Positions 1 through 10,560 of a stretch of DNA of 64,000 bases are shown here, one piece after another. The DNA lies in assembly GCA_025769875.1 (NCBI GenBank), contig JAGFNK010000191.1, forward strand, positions 1 through 64,000, in the 5' to 3' direction. The notes below the pieces were generated by a model, which made no database searches, was not told where the DNA came from, and worked only from the letters and a program-made list of their open reading frames with translations. Position numbers and translations under genes: made by a program. This DNA is from Russula earlei. Lineage: Eukaryota; Basidiomycota; Agaricomycetes; Russulales; Russulaceae. Within the stretch, counting starts at the first letter, position 1. Every line of letters begins with the position of its first letter.

Positions 1-6
1 TCCAAG

Positions 7-18
7 CATCAGGAAAAA
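7..18. repeat. Left terminal inverted repeat of the Plavaka-like element
   Basis: Twelve bases exactly complementary to 6888-6899. The first ten bases also resemble the end of the 15779-17647 insertion (CATCAGGGAA), so the two elements probably use related transposases. Confidence 0.85.
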
Positions 19-39
19 CCGGTCCAGTCCATAGACACC

Positions 40-330
40 GCTTAATTCTGTAGACTCCATAGACACCATAGCACAACAACATACTATGTAGTGCTCTATA
101 GCATCGTAGTAAGTCTATATTGCTCAATGTAGTTCCAGTAGTTGATGACTATACTTATGTAGGCACAGTAGATTAAACCGAGTCTACATATCACTATGTA
201 GGACAATCAAAATCATGGTTGACTATGGAGATAATCGGTTTGTTACATTGCTCTATGGAGACACTCGGTTCACTACATTGCTCTACGGAGACAGTTGGTT
301 TTTATATTGCACTATGTATCTTACTGATGT
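40..330. repeat. Left subterminal repeats
   Basis: Many loosely repeated short motifs of the type CTATGTAG, CTATGGAGA and CTATAG in both orientations, with no open frame. The same motif family fills the right end at about 6640-6880. Arrays of this kind are usual transposase-binding regions in CACTA/CMC elements; that role is inferred here. Confidence 0.65.
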
Positions 331-1395
331 AAGGTGTGTTGTGAGTCCGCTGGCCTGGAAACTGATGTGACTCATATCAGCACCTTGCACCTCCTGCGCT
401 TCAAGTTCCCTTGCTCTCGCTCTCGCCTCACCCCTTCTTTCTTTCCTCCCCACCAACTATCGCCACTCCTTTCCCCTCTTTCTCCTTCCATCTCGTGCTC
501 CCCTTTCGACATCATCCCCTCGCGTCGCCCACTCTACGCCCAGGAACGGCGACAACGGCTCAGTTTGATCGCCTCCAACATCACTTGCCTCGCCGCTCAA
601 CGCCTCCCCCGTCAGTCTTGGAGTCGGAGCTCGGCTCCTCCAAGCATCGACCTACGGCACGACATCATCGCCGTTCGCCCGTGTCTCGCCCTCCTTTGTT
701 CTCATCCATCCCCTCTGCCACTAGTCTCCTCCACCTGCAACACTCTTCCCTTCCCCTCGTCATTATGCTCTCGCCCCTCGTCGAACCCCTTTCATCGGAT
801 TCTCGCTCCTCTGCAAAATGCTATGAATCATTCTCCTCACCCCCCCCTCGCATCTACGCACGGACCAGTATGACGTGTTCGTCTTCGTCATCACCGCTCT
901 ACCTGAGGGCTCGCTGCCCACTGCGCCTCGCCCTGTCGTCATCGTCGCGCTGCCCTGCGCTCGCGGACTCGCAGTCAGAGGAATAGGCTTTTGGTACGCT
1001 CTTGACTGATATACTGTACTGCTATGAATTCCCATCCCGTCTCGTTTACTTACTCTCCGATTTCGCTAAACACTTGCCTCGTTCTGGTTAGTGTAGAATC
1101 TCTTATGCCTCGATTCTGGTTCGCGTTCCATCATGACGTCATACTCACCTACTTACTCGTCTTGTCTCGCGTCCTCTATCCCTCTGCTCTCTTGATTACC
1201 TGCTTTTCCTCTGCCTTTGCCACAGTATTTAATGACTGGTAGCTACGGTTTCGAATGACAGTTCTGTGCAGTCTCCTGCTCCCCCTTTTTGCTCGCTTCA
1301 CTGATCAACGAACACATGAACACTGCTGGTCTGAGGGAACTTGAAGCGCGCGATGTAACTAGCCATATCCACGTTTCTATGAACTCATGGGCTAC
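331..1395. other. Pyrimidine-rich non-coding stretch inside the transposon
   Basis: About 1 kb of C/T-rich sequence between the left subterminal repeats and the 3' end of the transposase. Two long overlapping open frames on the plus strand (334-873 and 411-986) have low-complexity Ser/Pro/Leu/Arg content and no recognisable domain, so they are not called as genes. Confidence 0.5.
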
Positions 1396-4295
1396 TCATC
1401 CATCATTCTCCTCGTACATTTGAAACATATTTCGATCTAGGTGCCTCCCAAGATAATACTTTGGGATGGCTTGTATATGGTGACCTTCTCTTGTCCACGA
1501 CGAGGGAACTTGGTTTGAGCTAAACTGTGGGATTAAGACACAACTTCGCCATATTCATTTCACGCTGATCACTTCCGAATATGGCATGTGGTTTCTAGTT
1601 GACAGGACGACTTGATGCATATGTGTTGTGGGATCCACATTGGTGAATGGACGAAACCAATGAATGTAAGCCAATGGATGAGGGAAAGCCCCTAGGTGCT
1701 TGGGGAGTTCAAAAATAACATGAATCCGTGCCAAGCGAAGCCCTTCATTTACAATAAATGATCATGATTCTGTTGCAAATATGAGACGTACCTTGAAACC
1801 CCTTAGATGTCTGAGGCCTATTTCCGCTTTCGGTGACAAGAATTGTATCAAATTTCGATCCCGAACGTTGTCCATGGCCACTGTTAGGGCGCTCGGGAAA
1901 TGCATTGACACGGTATGATTCTATGTCCGAATCCATTGTTGCTGACCAGTTGATATGAATCAGTTTGTAGATATTGAACCGGTCATAGACATTTGGCACG
2001 GTGAATCGACCGGGTATATCAATCTTCTGGAGGAAATCCTGCAATGTGTTGATGAAGTCCGGGGCGTTGTATTCCATCGCCAGAGTCCGAACTGAGATGT
2101 AGTGGGGTGGTTTCTTGGCAATCGAATATGTAATGAAACGCGCAGTCATATTTGTAGATTCCGACTCCGGGGACGATGTTTTAAGGGACCATGCTAAGAA
2201 TTGTTTATTGATAAACATAGCTTCCTGGCATTGAATCCACCGAGCCATTTGCATAATGTAATCGCGATGATTGGAGGCCTTGAAGGCACGCTTGGCATAA
2301 TCTATGTGAAGGCGTTCGGAGCTTTCCATGTTGAAACCATCAGCTGAGCCCAAACGCTTAATTCCAGCCACGTAATGCTGCATTGAGTAGACTTTCGGAA
2401 TATTGAAGTGCTCGCACACTCCAAGGTCAATCAATACACGTTTGTGTGAATGGAACACCTCCAAGGCCTGTTCTATGCACAGAAGAGTTTTTGTCGTATG
2501 CCTTCGGTATCCTGCGTATGTGATGAAGTCCAACAGTGCTTGGGCTACGAGCACCACCCGGGGATCCACACTGCCAGAAATAATGCCCAATAGACTCTGT
2601 GACATGTCGCGATACTCCCACCCTGTCCATTTCAAAATACACCTAAAAAGAGTTGATGGAGGATATCAGGGGAAATGCACATAAAGATGTCTGTATGGGG
2701 CATGCCAGCCCAAAACGGCGAGAAGACCTTGCGCAAGCCCCATTCCAAGAACTCAGGAGGGTGATGGCCATTGAGATGTAACACCTGTTCCGTGTGCAAC
2801 TGGGACCGTAATGGGAATAGAAATCCATCGCCTCAGGACTTGGCAGGCACAGTACAGATCGGGCATTGATTCTCCTTGCAGCCTGCAACCAGGCATTGCT
2901 CTGGATGATCGCCCACATATGCTGCGAGGATGGGAAAGATCCGGCGGATGACACCATCCGCACAAATCAGCTTCGTTCCGTTGCTGCCAGCACTTTTCAA
3001 CGGTTCCAGTATCTTCTTCAGGCATGCGTGAAAGAGTCGGTACTTTGGTATTTGTGGGTCTGAGAAGCAGGTAATCTCACTGGTAGGGATGTAGCCTATG
3101 AGGGATACTGCGTGATTTGAAGATTTGCGGCGAACACTCTTGCTGATGTTCCCGAGGGTAAGATATAATGGGTAGGCTTGATGGCCACCTGAGAAACCCG
3201 ATAACTGTGTCTTATCGGACGCAAGGATGACTGGGCACATGACGCTGCCTGAAGGGATTTTATCCTAATGCGACATAAGACTGATAAACCTGGGATGGTG
3301 TCTAAAATGAACGCACCTGCATTTCCCACCACCAATCCGCAGTCCACATTTCATCATATACACGCGTGTTCCCTGTGCTGTCCTCATAGATGCGCTCCGG
3401 GACATAGGATATATATTTTTCAAACATTGGGTTCGATATAAGCTCTTCAACGCATTGTAGAGAATTTCGATACCACAATTCAAAATGATCTTGTGTCGGC
3501 TCTCCATTCTTGTCCAGTAGATCCCCAGTGAAGCTGAAGGTCTCTGTGTGCCACAGAGACCCTGCCGGAAGTGTATCAATTTTTTTGAAAAAGGAGTATG
3601 CACTTTTGTACGCGAGTTGGAAGCATTTCATCATCTATGTATATTTTACGTTAGGACTGAGTCACCAAGTGCGTAGTTGGACTTACCAATCCCAGCTTCA
3701 GAAATTCGTCTGTTCCAGTCTTGTTGACTTGGTTTATGAGCCAATTGACAAGCTCCCATTCGTCCGTATCTTCAAATGGTGCCCATGGAGGCAACCCTGA
3801 TTTCTGTAGCGCCTCGCCTTGCTCCTGGAATGGGGTGAGAGCTGTTCCTAAATTCTCAGCGACCATGGCTGGATATGGCTCTACATAGCGCCCTGCGCGG
3901 CATTCATCAGCCGTCGACTGAGTTTCTGTGCGAGCCCTTTTTGCCGATGGCTCATTTTGCTCAAGGGAGGTTTCTAGTGGGTGATACACAGAGGATGGCT
4001 GATGGTGATCATTGTGTTCTGGGTCAAAGAAAATGCTGCGACTGAATGTCGTGGCATCTATGTAAGCATCCCGGTGGGGCAGGTCATCGTCAGTGAGTTG
4101 TTGCCATGCCATGCTGCATTTCTCCAGCCATGAAAGATGGAGCCTGAGAGACCGTGTTGTTTTGAAGGCCTTCTTACATAGAAGGCATCTCTGGTGTGTC
4201 ATGTATTGTACCGATACGGAATGACTGCCAGTGTGCACTGGGAGCTTCAAGTTTCCTTTTTTCCATTTCCGCACTCCACAGAATCCGTTATGCAA
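1396..4295 (-). pseudogene. Plavaka-type transposase, decayed
   Basis: Cut-and-paste transposase of the Plavaka group found widely in agaricomycete genomes. Reading from 4295 downwards: a short CxxC...H...C finger (start at 4295 or the later ATG at 4202), an acidic linker, then the conserved core with DEMWTADWWWEMQ (about 3315), ASDKTQLSGFSGG (about 3225), IRRIFPILAAYVGDHPEQC (about 2930), SPFWAGMPHTDIF, EHFNIPKVYSMQHY (about 2400) and SSERLHIDYAKRA (about 2310). A C-terminal exon follows at about 1400-1740 (IHVIFELPKHLG, AYIHWFRPFT). Several introns separate the blocks. An in-frame TGA interrupts the core at 2833-2835 and another the C-terminal exon near 1555, so it cannot make a full protein. 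The family call rests on these motifs. Confidence 0.85.
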
Positions 4296-4412
4296 CCATG
4301 TGACAGGATGTTGATGTTTGACGTACGCGATGCATGGCCAGGCACGAGGTAAAAAAAAACAACACGCGCACCTTGTATCGTAACCATCATCACAACCCTT
4401 TCACCCGGCTTC

Positions 4413-6515
4413 ATGGATCAACGTATAACTCGTTCACACCGCCCCACAACCAAAGTGCAGGTCTTGAGTAAGTAGATTCTCCTCTCATCATGATATGACA
4501 CCAGCTCATGTATTGTAGTTGATGAAGAGGAGGCCCACAAGACAGCCAAGGCTAAGAAGGCAACAAAGAAAGCCATGAATGCGGCGAAGAGGAAGCAGAA
4601 GGAGCTGCAGCAGGAGAACGTCGGTAAGTGATTTGGATATCCTGTTTTCTTGACATTCACCGGATGTCCAGCTCCAACTCCAAAACCCACTGAACGCTCA
4701 CGTCCCCCTGTTGAAGAGGATGACTCGGTATGTACAAAACTCGTTTACATTGCACAGGTATTCACATTTGCAGATACATTTTTATGGGTCCAACCGCCCA
4801 CATCTGAGTTTGCGCAACTCGGTGATACCGCCACCTCCAATGGCGGTCGTGGTGAGATGTTCACCCCGCCACCATCCAGAGGTGCAGGTTGCTGGGCAAA
4901 CGTCAAGGAGTGAAAGTGAAGAGGACCCTATCGAATGTGACGAAAGCGATACTGACCAGGGTGTATACCCTACCGAACGTGACGACTCCCTTGAAACCTA
5001 TACTGACCAGGGTGGATATGACAAGGAGGATGCCAATGGCTTGTCCCCCATTTCTTCAGGAGACGAGCCAGAACAGGTAATACCCTGGCCACACATATGA
5101 CACACATATTCGAGGAGGCCCCACAGTTCTCCTTCTCCAGAACATGGCAATCCAGAGGAAGCGACATCCCGAAAACGCCGACACTCAAATTTTGTTATCT
5201 CCCAACATGGACGCACCAGGTCTGGCTCTCAATGCGGACACACCAGTTCTGCTGTCTCCCGACGCGGACACACCAGTTCTGTAGCCTCTCAATGCAGACG
5301 CACTAGTTCTGTCGCCTCTCAATGCGGACGCACTAGCTCTGTCGCCTCTCAACACGGACACACTAGCTCTGTTGTCTTCCCCCGCCAATGCCCAAACTCC
5401 CACCCCTCAGTCCATTCGTCAGACTTGGACCCTGGCCCTGCGCACAAAGTCAGGCGGGTACACTCAGTCGATGGGCGCCCAAAGGCCAAGGACTTCGGAG
5501 CGGACATCCAGGATGTCATCAGTGCTGCGATTACTCACTATCGTGCTGACCTCAGCACGATGAATAGCTATCCCAACATGGTCACTGAAACAAACTGGGC
5601 CAAGGCCACATGGAAGGCAGGATGCAAGGAGAAGGACGTCGACATGGTTCCCAATGTGAATCATCTGCGCATAGTGAGTGAATATATACATTCTATTTGT
5701 TTAGATTATACATGGGCCACATAGATCACGGCGCGATCCGGCAATCTTCGCGGTGATGTCAAGACCAAGGCCAAAGACGCGGTGGCCAACGTTTTCAACT
5801 TCCAACACACATACAATCCGACCATCATTGCCAACCAACGCACTCGAGTGGCCAAGCTCAAGCGTGATTTCACCTATGTTTATCGGGTACGTTGCCAGTC
5901 AGTGTACTAACATTTCATGTTGCGCTGTTGACCAGGGTTTCCCACAGCAAACAACAGGGCGGAGTGGTTTTTTGAAGAGCCGTGCAATCCAAGACATAAT
6001 CAACAAAGTCTGGTTCTGAAATTCATCAAAAAGCAAGCCTGACGCCGTTATATTCTGTGATCGATATGATCCGTTCCCACTGGTTGCCATTGCGCTCACA
6101 TTGTCTGTGGTGAAATTTCCAAATGTTGCCCTTGCTAAGCCATATTTATTGAACTTATAGATGGAATGCGCCCTTGATGAATGGAGAACTGGGTCATACA
6201 GCCCTGTCGCCTTCACAGTGGCAGACTACAAGCATGTTTTCGAGGACGCACATGAGATGCTCCAAAGTTTCGACCAAGCTACGAAGGACCTTGGTATCCT
6301 GCCGGCGTTGCAGAAGGCAATATTCACTGGTGGCTGGTCTGTATCCATCGCCTTCAAATGAACTGTGCTAATAACTTGACAGTGTCTACGGAAAGTTTGA
6401 TGCTGAAGAAGGGTCGCGCTCACACCAGAACTCACTGTCTGAGGACGCCGTCAAGAAGGCGATCGAAGAACATCAGAATGGCGTTGACTGGAGCGACGAT
6501 GAAGACGTCGAGTAG
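4413..6515 (+). pseudogene. DUF6532-type protein gene, multi-exon, decayed
   Basis: Spliced gene starting at ATG 4413 (MDQRITRSHRPTT), with a Lys/Ala-rich basic exon (4520-4623), an acidic middle exon (about 4777-5075), a short repetitive Ser/Thr/His-rich exon (about 5145-5670) and a conserved C-terminal half. The last includes ADIQDVISAAITHYRADL, a block ending in FNFQHTYNP, GFLKSRAIQDIINKVWF, ALDEWRTG, and the terminal SVYGKFDAEEGS leading to stop 6513-6515. This half matches the DUF6532 family, which is expanded in agaricomycetes and has no known function. Two defects are visible: a TGA at 6017-6019 just after NKVWF, where the frame otherwise continues, and a phase mismatch between the exon ending near 5075 and the next. 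The gene lies within the transposon ends, so it is cargo or a second element gene. Confidence 0.7.
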
Positions 6516-6629
6516 TTTAAAAATATTAGTTAGCGTTGATGTGTGAAATATACATTGTTTCCTGACATTTTTGTGAATGCAAGTGCCTGAGTCGTTTATC
6601 ATAACAATGTTGCAATTGGTAGAACATAG

Positions 6630-6887
6630 GCGTGTGGTTGGCTACATAGGCTTCCGTAGCACTCCTGACTATGGTTGACTATGGGGAGAACCGTATATTT
6701 ATGTTGTCGATGTAACATTGTATGATTTATGTAGCATTGGTAAAAGAAACGTAGTCAATGGTGCTCTATATAACTCTGGCGGCGGCTATATAGAGTTTGG
6801 TGGTTGCTATGTAGGCATGAAACCTCGATGGTTGTAAAGTTGCTACAGACACTATGGTAGCTATATAGCGCTACATAGCATTTTCAT
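6630..6887. repeat. Right subterminal repeats
   Basis: Counterpart of the left subterminal region, with repeated CTACATAG, CTATATAG and GACTATGG motifs just inside the right terminal repeat. No coding potential is visible. Confidence 0.65.
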
Positions 6888-6899
6888 TTTTTCCTGATG
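6888..6899. repeat. Right terminal inverted repeat of the Plavaka-like element
   Basis: Reverse complement of 7-18, followed directly by unique sequence that is intact in the sister segment at 19179. Confidence 0.85.
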
Positions 6900-7312
6900 A
6901 AACAACATCGGATGCGATAGAACGGTGAGTGCATGGCTTCAATGCTGAGCTAAGTGACCTTCCCGAATTGATGATTTTGACTCGTAAAGAAAAGCCGTGT
7001 CCGTGGATGGCGGTTGCCTGCTTTCCTCGTCCAAACTCCCGACGCATCCAACGAACTATGGGCTTTGTGTCGCCTCCGCCGTGTGTGACCGTGTGACCGA
7101 GAGGATACAGGTGTTGCCTGCTTAATACTGCGTACTTGGTAGGTAGGACTGGGCTGACAGCCTGATTGACGACCAGTCGGATTTAAAGATCCTGTCACCC
7201 ACACCGGAAACTCTAGCATCTTGCTCTGCATTTGCTTCATACTATCTCCAGACTGCGTTCTGAGTTTTCAACATTTTACCCCCCCACACACACACATCCG
7301 CTTTTTGTAAAC

Positions 7313-8323
7313 ATGTTCACCACTTTCATGCGTTCTGCTACCGCGAAGCTGGCTGCCAAGCTCGCCCAGCGTCCGAAAACCTCTGCCGATACCATGCGGC
7401 CCTATGATCCCAAGTTGTGCAAGGGGCTTGTCGTGCGACTTGAAGCCGTTAGAGCTCAGGATCGCAAGGTGCTCGGTCACATCCGGCGCGTCCTCGGTTA
7501 GTGGCCTTGCTATCTTTTTCGGTCCCCTGAACCATCTATTCTATCAGGGAAAGCAAGAAAGCGGAGGGCACAACCTGAGCCAAGCATTGCCTCCCCGACG
7601 AGTCCTGTCTCTGAGATCCCGTCCATCATAATCACCGATGAAACAGGGACCCATTTTGACTTCGACCCCATGCAGGACGAAGCATGTGAACAAACCTACG
7701 AGTATGAGGACCTCAACTTCCCTTATCCCACACGCGATCTACACGATGCTGCAGAGGGAGAGGGAGAGCCTGGGTATGAGACAGACGAGCCCACGTCGGC
7801 CTTCTCCGATGACTCCAGCGGCTTCGACATTATCGATCACCAGGACCTGGCCAGCATCCAGGAAGAAAGCGGAGACGAGTGGGAGTCCAGCGACAGCGAT
7901 AATTTCTCGACGCGGGCAGATGACGGCCATGAGGAAATCCTGAGCGAACACGAGGCGGAGAATGAAGTCCCCTCGACCAACAGTGAGGCAGGGGAAGACA
8001 CAAATGTGTGGATCTGGTCATCTCATGCCGACGTTGTGACATGCCCCACCGTTTTCCCGAGAGAAAGCAGGCCCCAGACCACGCTGAGCCCTTCGTCGAT
8101 CTTCTTTTTCCCCTCAACACCAGCGTCAACTCTGACGACGCCCACGCCGTCCGAGGGAGACAGCGGGCCAAGCACACCACGCGATACATCGGCGCTTGTG
8201 CCCGGGTCTATATCTTATGAAGACGCCCTATTCGCTGATTTCAAGGAGATCATAGAGGGAATCATAGGCGACGACGAGGAGGAATGGAATGAGCCCCGGC
8301 GAGATGCGCCTGCTCACCGCTAA
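7313..8323 (+). CDS. Acidic Ser/Asp/Glu-rich protein of unknown function, copy 1
   Basis: Two exons, 7313-7496 and 7548-8323, joined across a 51 bp GT-AG intron, give about 319 residues. The start is chosen because MFTTFMRSATAKLAAKLAQRP follows a pyrimidine-rich leader and the same model holds in the second copy. The N-terminus is basic and amphipathic (possibly organelle-targeting, not shown). The rest is strongly acidic and low in complexity, with runs of Asp/Glu and Ser/Thr/Pro (for example EEESGDEWESSDSD-like stretches) and no known domain. An ATTTAAAG element at 7181-7188 could be the TATA box. Reading frame and splice sites are kept in both copies despite several substitutions, which supports a real gene. 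I do not recognise the family. Confidence 0.65.
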
Positions 8324-8349
8324 CGCCAGCGCGATCAGGAAAGAGGGGA

Positions 8350-8951
8350 GTGGCACGTGATGGAAGCGGGATTCTTGAGAGCGAGGGGACAGACAAAGAG
8401 CCAGATCAAGAGTTGGAGGAGGGCAGTGCAAGGTCAGTCAATTCATGGCGGCTGACAGTTTCTAGTGCACACCGGCAAGGTAGGATGCGGAGGCGCAGGA
8501 CTCATCACTGTGCATTGATAGCGGTCTTTCGGCCGGACTCGCTATCTGCACTGTTGGGAGTCACTGCGTGGCGTTCCCTTCTGCAAGACGAGGTATGACA
8601 AAGAAGAACAGTTTGATATATCTCAGCTCACCTCACGTCAAACAGGATAACAGCTACGCCATTATACACAACCCAGTCACCGAAGCAAGCACTCACGGCA
8701 TCTTCACTCTTTTCATAGATAGCTGCATAGAGCGTCGCTGTCAGCCCAGTGTGAGATACTGGTCCTCCATGATTACAAATTACTTACGTGCGCAGTTCGA
8801 AGGGGCGAAGGTGGTCTGTGCGTGGTCTTCCTTGAGGTGCAATGCAGAGGTCGTTCGGCCCGACTTCTGTTTGTATTTTCGGGGTCGCTACGCAGCAGCG
8901 GGCTCCCCTGCGAAACTGAGTAAGAAGTGCCACATATCAGAAGGGAATTGA
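8350..8951 (+). CDS. Possible spliced small gene downstream of the acidic gene, copy 1
   Basis: Two open stretches join in phase if 8597-8645 is removed as an intron (GTATGA donor, AACAG acceptor). The result reads ...FRPDSLSALLGVTAWRSLLQDE then DNSYAIIHNPVTEASTHG onward, to a stop at 8951. The same arrangement exists at 20625-21223. No ATG is certain, no domain is recognised, and the frame could be part of the 3' region of the preceding gene. Low-confidence call, recorded because the frame survives in both copies. Confidence 0.25.
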
Positions 8952-9274
8952 GTTGATAAGTATCACACCACCAGTCAACGACGGCGATGCACTGTTGTCC
9001 TTGCGATTCATGCTCGGTGAGTTACTCCGACGATGTCCTGTTTTCTCTTGACTAAGGGGAGGACCAACGTAGCTAGATGAAGACCAAAGATCGCGGCTCG
9101 ATCACCCTTTGCTCAACCCGATGACGGTGCAGACGGTACTCCTGCGCAGCTTATCAGAGGGTCTGGTGGAAGGAGCTGGATTGGGTCGCGTGAGGCCAGT
9201 AGGCTTTTTCCCCACAGGGGTTTTTTATCGCCCTGGCCAATAATCGCTGTGGTGGTAATATTGGGTGAGGAAGG

Positions 9275-9725
9275 GAGAAGTTGCCCGCGGTGCTCATGAC
9301 GCAATCATGGTTGCTACAAGAGGTATGTCTCTGTGTTTATTGTCCGTCACAGCAGATGCAGAGATCTTGTAGCACCATGCGCACCCGGACAATGGAGAGG
9401 GGAGTTGGTTGAATTTTTGGGTTTTTGTGTTGGGGAGAAATCGTCCGCGGTGCTCATGACGCGATCATGGTTGCTACAAGGGGTATGTCTCTGTGTTTTT
9501 TGTCCGTCACGGCAGATGTTGAGATCTCGTAGCACCCTGCGCACCCGGGCAATAGAGAGGGGAGTTGGTTGATTTTGCGTTGGGGAGAAATCGCCCGGGT
9601 GCTCATGACGCGATCATGGCTGCTACAAGAGGTGTGTCTCTGTGTTGATTGTCCGTCACAGCAGATGTTGAGATATTTTAGCACCCTACGCACCCGGGCA
9701 ATAGCGAGGGGAGATGGTTGAACAT
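9275..9725. repeat. Tandem array of three ~150-160 bp units, copy 1
   Basis: Three head-to-tail units beginning at GCTCATGACGC (about 9291, 9451 and 9600), each with ATGGTTGCTACAAG, TGTCTCTGTG, TGTCCGTCAC and GCACCC..CGGGCAAT in the same order. No coding frame spans the units. The array recurs at about 21550-21985. Confidence 0.85.
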
Positions 9726-9893
9726 TTTTGTGTTTTTATGTTTAAGAATTAATACGTTACACTTACGATGAGAAACACGGACTCTCGTTAAAATCACGGC
9801 AACACCCGTATAATTTACACTCCGAAAGCTCTGCATGCCGTCGACGACAGCGGACGAATCCTCCAGACAAGAGCCATGCCCGTGAGTGTTACT

Positions 9894-10328
9894 TGTTGAA
9901 TCATGCAGTGATAAGGAAGATTAGATCATAGTAGATCTAATAAAATGATATTCAGTTTCTGTGAGAAGAAACTGCTTGTGTCATATTTACCTAATAAAAT
10001 GATACTACAACGCGTAATCAGCTACTGATAAGATCGTGAGATAGTAAGTACTTACTTCAGTTTCTGTGAGAAGAAACTGAAGTATCTACTGTATGTACGA
10101 CACTCTTAAGTATCTGAGAGCGTCCCTAATTATTTTGTCTGTAGTAACTATCAAATTGTTTTCACAATTGCTATGTGCTAGCTACCAATTGTCTTAGATC
10201 ACACTATCAATTTTGTTATCATATGCATTTCAGCAACTGATCTGAAATGCTTATGTGGTCCGGGCCTGTGGGCCACCTGGACAGTTTGGGCCGGCACGTC
10301 AACGCCTCAGTTACTCTTTATCTCAACA
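9894..10328 (-). repeat. 3' LTR of Copia-C
   Basis: On the minus strand it begins TGTTGAGATAAAG and ends GCATGATTCAACA, the usual TG...CA form. It contains a duplicated motif CAGTTTCTTCTCACAGAAACTG (two copies, around 9953-9973 and 10058-10080). Confidence 0.8.
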
Positions 10329-10560
10329 TCCCCCCGTGATCTAGACAGTCAGTAGATTAGATCAGATGAGACCTAACCCAGTGACAAAGGAGTGCATTCA
10401 TGCGTGGCATGTGTGCATCTTGGTAGACCATCAGCAAGTGGGTGAGTCGGTAAGACTGTGAGTCGAGAGACTCCAAAAGGAAAGGTGAACGAGTGGGTGG
10501 GTCGATAAGACTGTGAGTTGAGAGACTCCAAAAGGAAAGGTGAATGCATGTGGACACAGA
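10329..10560. other. Degenerate Copia-C 3' region
   Basis: Between the LTR and the RT relic. It contains two direct copies of a ~70 bp motif (AAGACTGTGAGT..GAGAGACTCCAAAAGGAAAGGTGAA at about 10450-10485 and 10507-10545) and no reading frame worth calling. Confidence 0.4.

Larger units (their letters stand above)
6..6899 (-). mobile_element. Plavaka-like (CMC superfamily) DNA transposon with DUF6532 gene inside
   Basis: The left end reads CATCAGGAAAAA at 7-18 and the right end is its exact reverse complement at 6888-6899. Between them lie a transposase relic on the minus strand and a DUF6532-type gene on the plus strand. The right flank (6900 onward) is the same as 19179 onward in the duplicated segment, where the element is absent; the five bases at the left window edge (tccaa) also match that empty site. 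The target duplication appears to be about 2 bp (AA), with one unexplained G at position 6. The element looks immobile because both genes contain stops. Boundaries are seen in the sequence; the superfamily name rests on the transposase. Confidence 0.85.
6900..9893. repeat. Segmental duplication, copy 1
   Basis: About 3 kb nearly identical (roughly 97-98% by eye) to 19179-22162 in the same orientation. It carries the acidic spliced gene, a weak downstream gene candidate and a tandem array. Copy 1 is bounded on the left by the Plavaka-like transposon and on the right by the LTR of a truncated Copia element. Small indels, such as 4 bases missing near 19420, mark the difference between copies. 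Confidence 0.93.

Noticed and set aside
334..986. Two long plus-strand frames of 179 and 191 codons near the left edge.
   Set aside because: C/T-rich DNA opens such frames by chance; no domain, and both lie in the non-coding part of a transposon.
5097..5403. Short tandem-repeat proteins around 5200-5400 in several frames.
   Set aside because: All are alternative readings of the repetitive exon of the DUF6532 gene; only one frame connects to the conserved part.
9275..9725. CRISPR-like repeat/spacer pattern.
   Set aside because: Units are long, adjacent and without unique spacers, and the DNA is clearly eukaryotic.
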